DNA of 10,585 nucleotides from Spirochaetaceae bacterium. Its GTDB lineage: Bacteria; Spirochaetota; Spirochaetia; UBA9216. The notes below the pieces were generated by a model that was given only the letters and a program-made list of their open reading frames with translations, did not search any database and had not been told where the DNA came from. A program made the position numbers and the translations under genes. The stretch is from NCBI GenBank assembly GCA_028527945.1, contig JAQQAK010000398.1:1-10585 (forward strand), given 5' to 3'. Positions 1 through 6,869 of this stretch are shown here, piece by piece; position 1 is the first letter of the stretch; each line of letters opens with the position of its first letter.

Positions 1-1959
1 AGCAGCCTCTATAAGCTGCTCAACGCTTACAATGGAACCGTATTTTTCTTTAAGAGCAAGAAGGCCAGCTTTCTGATTTGCGTAGATATCAAAAATCTTT
101 GCAGGAACATTCTCATCATTCTTGAAAGCTTCATCCTGAAGATCAAGTCTTGCGACAATGTTATCAACATAGAAAGCAAACTGCTTTTCATAAAGTGCTT
201 TAGGATACTCTTTGTTAATTCCATCAAAAAGTTTCTTAAGATCTTCATAAAAAGGAATAAACCCAATTGGAGTTTCGATAGCTTCAACATCACCATGTGA
301 GCGGAGTTCTAACCAACCAAGCCATACCTTAACATCTTTCTTTTCACCAAGAAGCTTTGAACCTTCTCCACCACGAGCACCTTCTGTGAGGAAGTAGTTA
401 AGACCAGCCATGATAGGCTTATCTTTTACCTTGTCAGAGTTGAAAAACTTGAACTGTGCGTCCATGTAATCTCCGAGTGCGCCTGGAATAAATGGAGCGT
501 TTGCCCAAGGCTGTCTTCTAACACCAGTTGCTCCAACCTCTGTAGCTGTTGCTTTAGAAACAATAGAAGCTCCTATTGCAACACCTTCATCCATTGACTT
601 TGCAACCCATACAGGAGGCATAGTATCAGCATCACGGCCTGAGTATGTAACAACCTTAACCTGAACACCGTTTGAGTCTTCAGCAGCTTCTTTATTATAG
701 TTATCAATAGATTCACAAAGAAGTGTACATCTTGAGTTTGCATGTGAAATAGGAACATCTTTTCCGTTAGCGTCTTTCTTTCCAGGAAACCATTCGCCCT
801 GAAAGTTAACACCCTTAGCTGGTTCAGGTTCACCATCACCTGTCCATCTTGGTTTGCCACCTTCTTCTATACATACGTTAGAGAAAATTACTGTTGTTCC
901 TTCATGTCTGAGTCTCTTCATCAAGTAGGGATCACCCTCTTCATTAACATCAGCTACGATTCCGAAAATACCGCATTCAGGGTTAATTCCTCTAACAGTT
1001 CCGTTAGACTCATCAATCCACATCTGACAAAGGTCATCACCAATGAAGTCTGTTCCAACCATAGCAGTAGTTGTTTTACCACATCCTGAAGGAGCAGCTC
1101 CTGCAAAATATGTTTTTCTTCCGCCAGGTCCAGTTAGACCGGTAAGGAACATATGTTCAGATAATTCTTTTTCAACTTTATGGTAAACAGCTCGGTCTAC
1201 AGCAAATCTATGGTTACCCTTCTTAAGAAGAAGTGTATTACCAGCATATGTACAATATGTTGAAAAACATGTCTGCCAGCTTCTGTCCATATATATCTTT
1301 GCTTTTGGCACATCTTCTGAACGACCAGTTCCCTGGCTGTGAACATTTGTAAAGAAAGTTCCACATCTTTCAGCTTCTGCGTCAAAGTTCTTGAATACAT
1401 TTCTATATAGAAGATCTCCTGAAGTCTGAACATATGTAGATGAAGTAATCATAAGAGCTGGAATAGAAGCTTCAGCGCCAACAGGTCCTCTGTTAAGAAA
1501 CGCAACGTACATTGTTAGCCCGTGCATTATACCTGTCATGTATTCTTTTACATATTTATGAGCATCTGCTCTAAGTTCTTTCTTAGCTATAGAACTGATG
1601 CTTTCATCTTCATTTACGATATAAAAAGTCTGAGCTACAAGACGTCCCTGGTCTTCAGGAAGGTCATAGTGTACTGTATGATCCTTTATTGCGAGGTTCT
1701 TTTCTTCGCCAGTCTTTATGCTCTGCTCTTTTACATAAGCAGCGTCTTCTCTGGAATCACTGATAATAAAAACATTGTCAGGTTCACACATTGCAATTGC
1801 GTTAGCAATTTTTAAAAGAGCTTCTTCGTTCTTTATTGTGTTAATTTTGGCAAGGTTTGATGCATCAAGCTTTGACTCGAAAAGAGCCTTTGCTGCAGCA
1901 ATGTCAGCAACGCCACCAACATCAGAAAGGATATCAACTCCCTTTTTCATTTCTAACAT
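1..1959 (-). CDS. pckG: Phosphoenolpyruvate carboxykinase, GTP family (3' end cut by window edge)
   Basis: Cytosolic enzyme interconverting oxaloacetate and phosphoenolpyruvate with a nucleotide triphosphate. In fermentative anaerobes it often runs in the CO2-fixing direction toward succinate. I translated the frame by eye: 653 codons without a stop, still open at base 1. The start is ATG with AGGAG seven bases upstream. Family landmarks in order: substrate Arg in PEDQGR (about 106), Tyr in SSTYV (about 176), GNTLLLKK with the metal-site Lys (240-247), SEHM with the metal-site His (267-270), P-loop APSGCGKTTT (289-298) keeping the reactive Cys, GDD (307-309), YSGRDAD (439-445) and the lid SKATATEVGATG (468-479). 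Oddities: the P-loop differs from the family signature FPSACGKTN, the usual WPGFGEN guanine-pocket segment is not recognisable around 519-548, and the chain already exceeds the usual 600-620 residues. The family is secure; GTP use is assumed from the family, and another phosphoryl donor is possible. Confidence 0.93.
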   Translation of the reverse strand, partial: MLEMKKGVDILSDVGGVADIAAAKALFESKLDASNLAKINTIKNEEALLKIANAIAMCEPDNVFIISDSREDAAYVKEQSIKTGEEKNLAIKDHTVHYDLPEDQGRLVAQTFYIVNEDESISSIAKKELRADAHKYVKEYMTGIMHGLTMYVAFLNRGPVGAEASIPALMITSSTYVQTSGDLLYRNVFKNFDAEAERCGTFFTNVHSQGTGRSEDVPKAKIYMDRSWQTCFSTYCTYAGNTLLLKKGNHRFAVDRAVYHKVEKELSEHMFLTGLTGPGGRKTYFAGAAPSGCGKTTTAMVGTDFIGDDLCQMWIDESNGTVRGINPECGIFGIVADVNEEGDPYLMKRLRHEGTTVIFSNVCIEEGGKPRWTGDGEPEPAKGVNFQGEWFPGKKDANGKDVPISHANSRCTLLCESIDNYNKEAAEDSNGVQVKVVTYSGRDADTMPPVWVAKSMDEGVAIGASIVSKATATEVGATGVRRQPWANAPFIPGALGDYMDAQFKFFNSDKVKDKPIMAGLNYFLTEGARGGEGSKLLGEKKDVKVWLGWLELRSHGDVEAIETPIGFIPFYEDLKKLFDGINKEYPKALYEKQFAFYVDNIVARLDLQDEAFKNDENVPAKIFDIYANQKAGLLALKEKYGSIVSVEQLIEAA

Positions 1960-2013
1960 GACTTACTCCTGTTTGTTTATATATATAATTAGTAGTTAAT
2001 TATTCATATACTC

Positions 2014-2050
2014 TTGGTAGATCATAGAAAATTTTGACAAGAATAGTCAA
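2014..2050 (-). promoter_or_regulatory. Sigma70-type promoter for the PEP carboxykinase gene
   Basis: Reading the minus strand, a -35 box TTGACT (2050-2045) and a -10 box TATGAT (2026-2021) are separated by 18 bases. The predicted start near 2014 gives a leader of about 55 bases before the ATG at 1959. The -35 box lies in an inverted repeat, TTGAC-7-GTCAA (2050-2034), which could be an operator. The box match is seen directly; promoter use is inference. Confidence 0.55.
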
Positions 2051-2129
2051 GTGTTTATGAACATTTGTGCATAGTTTTCCTAAATATATTTACAACTTAA
2101 GCAGAGGTCATCAATAAAGTTCAACAACA

Positions 2130-2954
2130 TTAAGGAAGAGGATCTGAAAGAGGCGGAAGACTGTCTGAATCATTCAAATTATTGTAAAGCCAGGTTTCCA
2201 TAGCTGTCATTCTTCTGTAAAACGAATAATATGGATCCATTAAACGCTTTACCAAATCATCATTTTCAAGAATAACTCCGCAGTATCCATAAATTAGAAT
2301 ACAGTCACGGCATGGAAATAAAGCTAATTTTATAATCATATTATTTTTTTCGACCACAGGAAAAATAAATCTCAAAGCAGTTTCATTTGTTAATTCTATT
2401 GAAAGAGATTTATCAAGCTTCTGTAAATCCATTCTATAATAATCACTGCCAAGAGCGTTTTCATCCATATGCAAAAAGATGGAAGTTTCAGTTTCATCTT
2501 CAGCTACAAAAGGATCCGCAATTTTTTTATGATTCTTTACATCATCAATGGCATAAACATCATCAAATAGAACCGCGTAGCCCTTCTTTCTTCTTGAAAA
2601 ATATTTAACCCCTGTAATAGTACTAACCTTATGGCAAATCTCATAAATCTCATCAATAATAGCTTCTTTATCACAGTTTTCCGGATAATCCAGAATATAT
2701 AATGCTTCAACCATTACCTCTGGTGAAAAATAGCTATGAAATCCTGTTATGCCCTGAGCCAAAGCTGTATTAGGCAAATATTTAGGGCCAATACCCTCTT
2801 CATCATATCTTACAACATGTCCATTTTCATCCAAAACAGATACAACATTTTCATCGATATCAGACAAAAGATCTTTATGCGAAGGAAGCTCTTCAGCACA
2901 CAAAGGTAGCGCTATTATTGATATAAATAGTATTTGAATAAATATTCTTTTCAT
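2130..2954 (-). CDS. Secreted protein of unknown function (274 aa)
   Basis: I do not recognise a characterised family; it may belong to the uncharacterised treponemal secreted proteins, which I cannot verify. Residues 1-20 (MKRIFIQILF onward) form a typical signal peptide: Lys-Arg, a hydrophobic core, and a likely signal peptidase I cut after LPLCA. A lipoprotein is less likely because the residue before Cys19 is Leu. The mature part is acidic, with FHSYFSPEVMVEALYILDYP (73-92), YRMDLQKL (173-180) and a Cys pair CRDC (215-218), and it ends in a Ser/Pro-rich tail. I chose the ATG at 2954: it overlaps the stop of the upstream cysteine-rich gene as ATGA and has GGAG seven bases before it. The in-frame TTG at 2966 would overlap that ribosome site. 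It is the last gene of its run and probably periplasmic, working with or beside the two genes before it. Confidence 0.8.
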   Translation of the reverse strand: MKRIFIQILFISIIALPLCAEELPSHKDLLSDIDENVVSVLDENGHVVRYDEEGIGPKYLPNTALAQGITGFHSYFSPEVMVEALYILDYPENCDKEAIIDEIYEICHKVSTITGVKYFSRRKKGYAVLFDDVYAIDDVKNHKKIADPFVAEDETETSIFLHMDENALGSDYYRMDLQKLDKSLSIELTNETALRFIFPVVEKNNMIIKLALFPCRDCILIYGYCGVILENDDLVKRLMDPYYSFYRRMTAMETWLYNNLNDSDSLPPLSDPLP

Positions 2955-3274
2955 TTCTTTCTCCAAAATCTAAATTTCTTTACGTAACCGCAATCAGGAG
3001 GAAGATAGTCCGCAAAGAAAGCATGAAATATTGTCATAGGCACACAACTTTTACAAACCTTAAAACGCTGCTCATAAATAAGGCAATCACCTCTTTCTAT
3101 ATCCAGATAACAGCATGGGCTAGAAAAATCTATAACATATCTCCGGTTTACTGCCAAGTTTCCGGCTCTTCTTCGCTTACTCTTCCTTAATAATTTTACA
3201 GGTATTTTCTCACAACAACATTGGCCGCAGCCAAGACAAATAGACTCCCACCAAATTTTTACTTTTTTTATCAT
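2951..3274 (-). CDS. YkgJ-like cysteine-cluster (zinc/iron-chelating) protein
   Basis: A small cytoplasmic protein of 107 residues with 11 cysteines. The pattern C13-x2-C16-x2-C19-C20-C21, then PCCYLD (C54, C55), GDCLIYE (C64) and C74-x2-C77 matches the YkgJ/Fe-S-or-zinc cluster family, where CxxCxxCC is followed by GxCxxYexRPxxC. A further Cys lies at 95. Members are thought to bind Zn or Fe-S; the molecular role is not established. Extra points here are the triple Cys 19-21, a basic stretch KSKRRR (31-36) and a basic C-terminus. No signal peptide is visible. The ATG sits one base after the stop of the TPR/NHL/vWA gene (TAGAATG), so translation is probably coupled, and its TGA overlaps the next ATG. 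Family assignment is good; function is unknown. Confidence 0.82.
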   Translation of the reverse strand: MIKKVKIWWESICLGCGQCCCEKIPVKLLRKSKRRRAGNLAVNRRYVIDFSSPCCYLDIERGDCLIYEQRFKVCKSCVPMTIFHAFFADYLPPDCGYVKKFRFWRKK

Positions 3275-3275
3275 T

Positions 3276-5318
3276 CTATCTAAAATTTCCAGGTTTAAAA
3301 TATCCTGAAGACTCTCTGCCGCTCCTGTTATATAAAAAAGCTTCTATTTCTATAGGAATAAAATCATCCTGAGTATAATTACGATCTATAGAGGTATATA
3401 CAAGAGTATAGCTTCCATCAGCCTTTACAGATATTCTATCAAAAAGATGACCAAGACCTTCCGGTTGATATAGATAGATTTCATCACCATTTGTTTCTTC
3501 ACAAATATAACGTAATTCTTCAGACAGGCTATTTCCTTCTGTAAGTGTTACACAATAAAAGCTGATACCATTATTTTTAAGAAAAGAAGCTAGTTCTACA
3601 GGATGATAATCATTATATGAAAGATGAGCTTCTTCGCCATTTGTTATAAATATTACACACCTACGCCCACGAAGTGAAAGAAGTTCTGATGCAGCATGTC
3701 GTAATCCTATATCAAATTTAGCGTCAGGCGAGAAAAAATCTCTATTTGCAGCAGCCATAAACTGCCGGCTGCCTTCATTTAACTCTGCTTCTGTGACAGG
3801 ATTAGCACCAGCAGAGACAAGTTTTAAAGTCGCCTTACCAGAAGATGAATCCATTAATGACTTTACAGCCTTTACCATATCGGTTTTGAAGTCTCTCATT
3901 TCAGCAGCACCATCGAGTAGAACAACTGCATTAAGATGCTTGTCAGTATTACCTACATATACAAGGCTTGTATCCTGAACGGGGTATCCTTTTTCTGTGA
4001 CAACAAAATTGTTTGGCGCAAGTCCTACAAACGGTTTACCTTCTCGGTCAGTAATTCGTAAATCAGCAGTAATTTGCGGATAGGAATTTGAATTAATTTT
4101 ATCAATCTGAACAAAAAGTCCTGAATACATATTTGATAATTCAGTAGAAACAGCTATCCGGTTTAAATCAAAATCAGCAGTTAACAGGTTACCATTTAGA
4201 TCTACTGCAGCTTTTGTTATTCGTCTGCCGCGGCCGTCCATATCTGAAACAAGACGAATAGTTCCTTCATCAATATCATAACTAAGAACCCTGCCAGAAT
4301 CTGCGATGAGAATATTAGAGTCATTAACGACAGATAATCCTTCAGGATAATTAAGATTCTTGGAAGTTATACGTGAAATAAAGTTCCCGCTATAATCAAA
4401 AATTGAGATATCACCTTTTTTTCCATCAGCAACATAAATATTACCATTAAGAGATTCTATCCCTGTAGGCATTTGAAAGCCATCAAAAGAGCCTTTTTTC
4501 TGCCCGAAAGACAAAATAAACTTGCCGTTTTCATCCAGTTTTACAACACGCCGATTTCCTGAATCTGTTATATATAAAAAGTTTTTTTCATCAACGGCAA
4601 TGTACTGAGGTCCCAAAAATTGACCATCACCTCTGCCTGATTCACCGAATTTAATAATATCCCGGCCCTCAAGGTTACTCCGGCAGATACGATCGCCATT
4701 AAATTCACAAACATATAAAAAGCCGTTAGGCGCAATTTCTAAATCAAAAGGGTGATTATACCCCTCTATTCCGCCATTCAGCCGGTTAGTCACAGCTCCA
4801 TTGGAATTAAATCGCAAAACCTCGTTTGTACCATAAGAGCTTATAAAAAAACCGCCATTTCTGTCAGGAATAACAGAAGCCGGACGTAAAAACAGTGTAT
4901 ATTCCTCCTGTTTTCCTTCCAGTTCCATCGCAGGCAAATAACGCTCATTTTCTTTATTTGGTTCAGAAATACCTGTTTGTTGTTTAAGTATTTCCAAGCG
5001 GTTCAACAGAAGAGAATCAGCTTTTCCTGCTTTTTGAATAGACTCCCATTCATTGATTGCAAAATCTGTAAACCCAGATCTATACCATGCAAGCCCCAAC
5101 CACTTTTTGGTGTCAACATTCTCAGGCTTATATGAGAGAGCTTTTTCAAAATTCCTGGCAGATTCATTAAAAAGACCACGATGATACGCCTTTACTCCCC
5201 ATTTAAACTCTTCCTGAGAACTTAGTAAATCAAGGTCAATTGAGTCTTGCGAAAATATATTCACTACCGGTAAAAGAATAAGCAGAAATAAAAATAATAT
5301 TTTAAATTGTAATGACAC
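3276..5318 (-). CDS. Secreted TPR / NHL beta-propeller / vWA-like protein
   Basis: A 680-residue exported protein that looks like a scaffold rather than an enzyme. Numbered from the GTG start: signal peptide 1-24 (hydrophobic core FKILFLFLLILL, likely cut near FSQ); a TPR-like pair (about 36-96, with YHRGLFNESARNFEKAL); NHL-type propeller blades (about 145-392, repeated motifs such as FLYVCEFNGDRI, FLYITDSGNRRVVKLD, NIYVADG, ILIADSG); a short beta domain with ITDREGKPFVGLAPNNF (422-438); and a vWA-like Rossmann domain (about 460-630). The metal site is degenerate: DGAAE replaces DxSxS (469-473) and ITNGEE replaces the usual TDG (558-563). I chose GTG at 5318 because GAGGGG lies just upstream and the signal peptide then begins at residue 1. 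The TTG at 5360 lacks a ribosome site and adds 14 non-signal residues. It is probably periplasmic, and tightly coupled to the two downstream genes. Confidence 0.85.
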   Translation of the reverse strand: MSLQFKILFLFLLILLPVVNIFSQDSIDLDLLSSQEEFKWGVKAYHRGLFNESARNFEKALSYKPENVDTKKWLGLAWYRSGFTDFAINEWESIQKAGKADSLLLNRLEILKQQTGISEPNKENERYLPAMELEGKQEEYTLFLRPASVIPDRNGGFFISSYGTNEVLRFNSNGAVTNRLNGGIEGYNHPFDLEIAPNGFLYVCEFNGDRICRSNLEGRDIIKFGESGRGDGQFLGPQYIAVDEKNFLYITDSGNRRVVKLDENGKFILSFGQKKGSFDGFQMPTGIESLNGNIYVADGKKGDISIFDYSGNFISRITSKNLNYPEGLSVVNDSNILIADSGRVLSYDIDEGTIRLVSDMDGRGRRITKAAVDLNGNLLTADFDLNRIAVSTELSNMYSGLFVQIDKINSNSYPQITADLRITDREGKPFVGLAPNNFVVTEKGYPVQDTSLVYVGNTDKHLNAVVLLDGAAEMRDFKTDMVKAVKSLMDSSSGKATLKLVSAGANPVTEAELNEGSRQFMAAANRDFFSPDAKFDIGLRHAASELLSLRGRRCVIFITNGEEAHLSYNDYHPVELASFLKNNGISFYCVTLTEGNSLSEELRYICEETNGDEIYLYQPEGLGHLFDRISVKADGSYTLVYTSIDRNYTQDDFIPIEIEAFLYNRSGRESSGYFKPGNFR

Positions 5319-5334
5319 TTCCCCTCTTTTCACG

Positions 5335-5346
5335 ACTTGCAGTATA
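5335..5346 (-). promoter_or_regulatory. Possible -10 box before the TPR/NHL/vWA gene
   Basis: TATACT (5346-5341, minus strand) follows TTG and precedes the GTG start by about 22 bases. No convincing -35 box is found at 16-18 bases, so this is a weak internal promoter at best. If used, it would lie downstream of the TTG at 5360 and so support the GTG start. Confidence 0.25.
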
Positions 5347-5379
5347 CAATGGTTCAACAATTTTATCTACTAAAGTAAT

Positions 5380-5405
5380 TTTAAAACAGCAGTTTGAAAA
5401 CTGCT
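5380..5405 (-). terminator. Small hairpin in the 106-base gap (weak terminator or attenuator)
   Basis: AGCAGTT and AACTGCT form a perfect 7-bp stem with a four-base loop (5405-5388). On the minus strand it is followed by GTTTTAA, so the U-run is only four bases. It lies 19 bases past the TPR gene stop and is the only strong fold in this gap. It may lower read-through from the galK-like/surE/TPR genes into the next three, or act as an RNA end-stabilising hairpin. Confidence 0.45.
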
Positions 5406-5424
5406 ATAAACATTATAAGCAAAT

Positions 5425-6117
5425 TTAGAGTGAACCTTTCCTTATTTCATCAATTTTATCAATAACTGTTCGTAAATGTAGAGCTATTAACTTGTTATCC
5501 GGAGATGCATCAAAAGCTCTTTTAAGATAATGCCTGGACTCATCATTCTTACCTACCCTATAATAAGCCCAGCCAAGCGAATCAAGATAAGCAGCACTGT
5601 CAGGATTGTGCTTTAAAGCCTTTTTACAATACTCTAGGGCCATTTCTAAATCGATTTCTTTTTCAGCAAGAATGTAGCCAAGTGAATTCATAGCATTCGC
5701 ATTATTAGGATCTATCTCCAAGGCTTTTCGCAAGTATTCTACACTCTTATCAGTATTACCATTCTCAAAATATATATAACTATAATTTGAATAAACTTGC
5801 GGAGACTCAAAACCATCGTTTATAAGTTTATTAAGTTCAAATTCAGCAAGCTTGCTGCGTCCTGTAATTGTATAGATATAACTGAGAATCATCCTTCCCT
5901 GATAGATTCTCAAAATGTTATCATCGCTGTTTACTATAGACTCTAAATAGAGAAGAGCATTATCCCAATCTGATATTTTAGAATAACAAAGCCCAACATA
6001 ATAAGACAAATTTGTATCTTCTAATGGTTCTTCACTAACCTTTAAAAACTCAAAAAGAGCCTGCCTGTACCGGCCTAATTTATATAATCTTTTTCCTTCA
6101 AAAAAATTATCTGCCAT
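5425..6117 (-). CDS. Cytoplasmic tetratricopeptide-repeat protein
   Basis: A 230-residue protein made almost wholly of TPR units, which form helical scaffolds for protein partners. About six repeats of roughly 34 residues can be laid out, beginning near 2, 36, 69, 107, 141 and 176, plus a C-terminal capping helix. The clearest are units 4-6, with signatures such as YSNYSYIYFENGN, NSLGYILAEKE and DSLGWAYYRVGK, and the spacing Pro-Asn/Asp at unit ends (DPNNA, NPDSA, SPDNK). No signal peptide or membrane segment is seen, so it should be cytosolic. The ATG overlaps the last 11 bases of surE and has AGGA eight bases upstream, showing translational coupling. The partner is unknown; the context does not prove a functional link with SurE. 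Confidence 0.87.
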   Translation of the reverse strand: MADNFFEGKRLYKLGRYRQALFEFLKVSEEPLEDTNLSYYVGLCYSKISDWDNALLYLESIVNSDDNILRIYQGRMILSYIYTITGRSKLAEFELNKLINDGFESPQVYSNYSYIYFENGNTDKSVEYLRKALEIDPNNANAMNSLGYILAEKEIDLEMALEYCKKALKHNPDSAAYLDSLGWAYYRVGKNDESRHYLKRAFDASPDNKLIALHLRTVIDKIDEIRKGSL

Positions 6118-6856
6118 CAGCAGTCCTGAAATCAGCCTCCCGGTACATCTCAGATTCCTGTTGATTTTGCGGATGTAGAAATATAGGTGATACAGAAACG
6201 CATCCCTCTGCTACCGCTTGGGAATCTGTATTTTTACCTGTAAATTCTTCACTGTTACCCTCTAAAAAGAAATATGAGCCTCCTCTTGGGGCATCAAATT
6301 TGACGACTCTATCATTATAGAGTCTTACAGATGGTTCAGTTATTCTTACTTCTTTTAAAGCTTCTTGTTGATTGGGGAAATTTATATTTATGAAATGATC
6401 AGCATTCCATAGTGATAAGAGAAGTTCTACATTTCTTGAAACAAAATCCGCCGCGTTATCAAAGTAATAAGGGTCTGTGAATGAATTAAGCGAAAGTGCT
6501 ACGCCAGGACACCCCATCAGAGCAGCCTGCCTTGCGGCTGCTGCTGTACCAGAATAAATTAAGTCTGTTCCAAGATTTGGGCCAAGATTAATACCGGACA
6601 AAACAATATCAGGTTTTACCGGAATTGCGCCCAAATATGAATATAAAACACAGTCCGCAGGACTTCCTTCACATGAATAAACTTGCGGTTCTAATTTATT
6701 AAACTTTACAGGTTCACAAAAAGTTATAGAATGTGACTTTCCGCTCTGCTGAGTAGCCGGAGCGACAACCCAAACATCATGACAAACCAAGGCTCTGCGT
6801 AAAGCAGCCAGTCCAGGGCTGTCAATGCCGTCATCATTAGTAAGTAAAATATGCAT
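6107..6856 (-). CDS. surE: 5'/3'-nucleotidase SurE
   Basis: A metal-dependent phosphatase that removes phosphate from nucleoside 5'- or 3'-monophosphates; family members also act on short polyphosphate. The 249-residue length fits. Family motifs are all present: N-terminal LLTNDDG with metal ligands Asp8 and Asp9, Ser38 in QQSGKSHSIT, GSPADCV (65-70), LSGINLGPNLGTD (86-98) with Asn90 and the following SGTAAAARQA, FININFPN (155-162) and a C-terminal TDSQAVAEGCVSVSPI segment. No key residue is missing. The start ATG lies 13 bases after the galactokinase-like gene; an AAGGA that overlaps that stop codon is about ten bases upstream, rather far for a strong site. The gene ends inside the next one by 11 bases. 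It is cytosolic and probably co-transcribed with both neighbours. Confidence 0.95.
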   Translation of the reverse strand: MHILLTNDDGIDSPGLAALRRALVCHDVWVVAPATQQSGKSHSITFCEPVKFNKLEPQVYSCEGSPADCVLYSYLGAIPVKPDIVLSGINLGPNLGTDLIYSGTAAAARQAALMGCPGVALSLNSFTDPYYFDNAADFVSRNVELLLSLWNADHFININFPNQQEALKEVRITEPSVRLYNDRVVKFDAPRGGSYFFLEGNSEEFTGKNTDSQAVAEGCVSVSPIFLHPQNQQESEMYREADFRTADGR

Positions 6857-6869
6857 TTTTTAGGTATCC

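Noticed and set aside
27..1433. Minus-strand open frames of 78-95 codons at 27-296, 573-860 and 1197-1433
   Set aside because: They lie inside the PEP carboxykinase gene in other frames, have biased low-information composition and no family resemblance.
1..1959. Possible frameshift or pseudogene in the PEP carboxykinase, given its unusual 3' part
   Set aside because: I read every codon from 1959 to 1: no stop occurs, and residues stay protein-like with family motifs in the right order.
904..1999. Plus-strand open frames of 61-97 codons at 904-1089, 1522-1815 and 1775-1999
   Set aside because: All or nearly all of each is antisense to the intact 653-codon PEP carboxykinase frame; none has a ribosome site or recognisable product.
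2034..2062. Plus-strand TTGACA as a possible divergent promoter
   Set aside because: No -10 box at 16-18 bases and no plus-strand gene follows; it is the left arm of the inverted repeat over the minus-strand promoter.
2882..2954. Lipobox at Cys19 of the secreted unknown protein
   Set aside because: The sequence LPLC has Leu before Cys, where even relaxed spirochaetal lipoboxes prefer a small residue; signal peptidase I cleavage fits better.
2955..2966. TTG start at 2966 for the secreted unknown protein
   Set aside because: It would overlap its own ribosome site; ATG at 2954 gives an ATGA overlap, a proper GGAG spacing and a clean signal peptide.
5319..5360. TTG start at 5360 for the TPR/NHL/vWA protein
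   Set aside because: No ribosome site precedes it and it places 14 extra residues before the signal peptide; GTG at 5318 follows GAGGGG.
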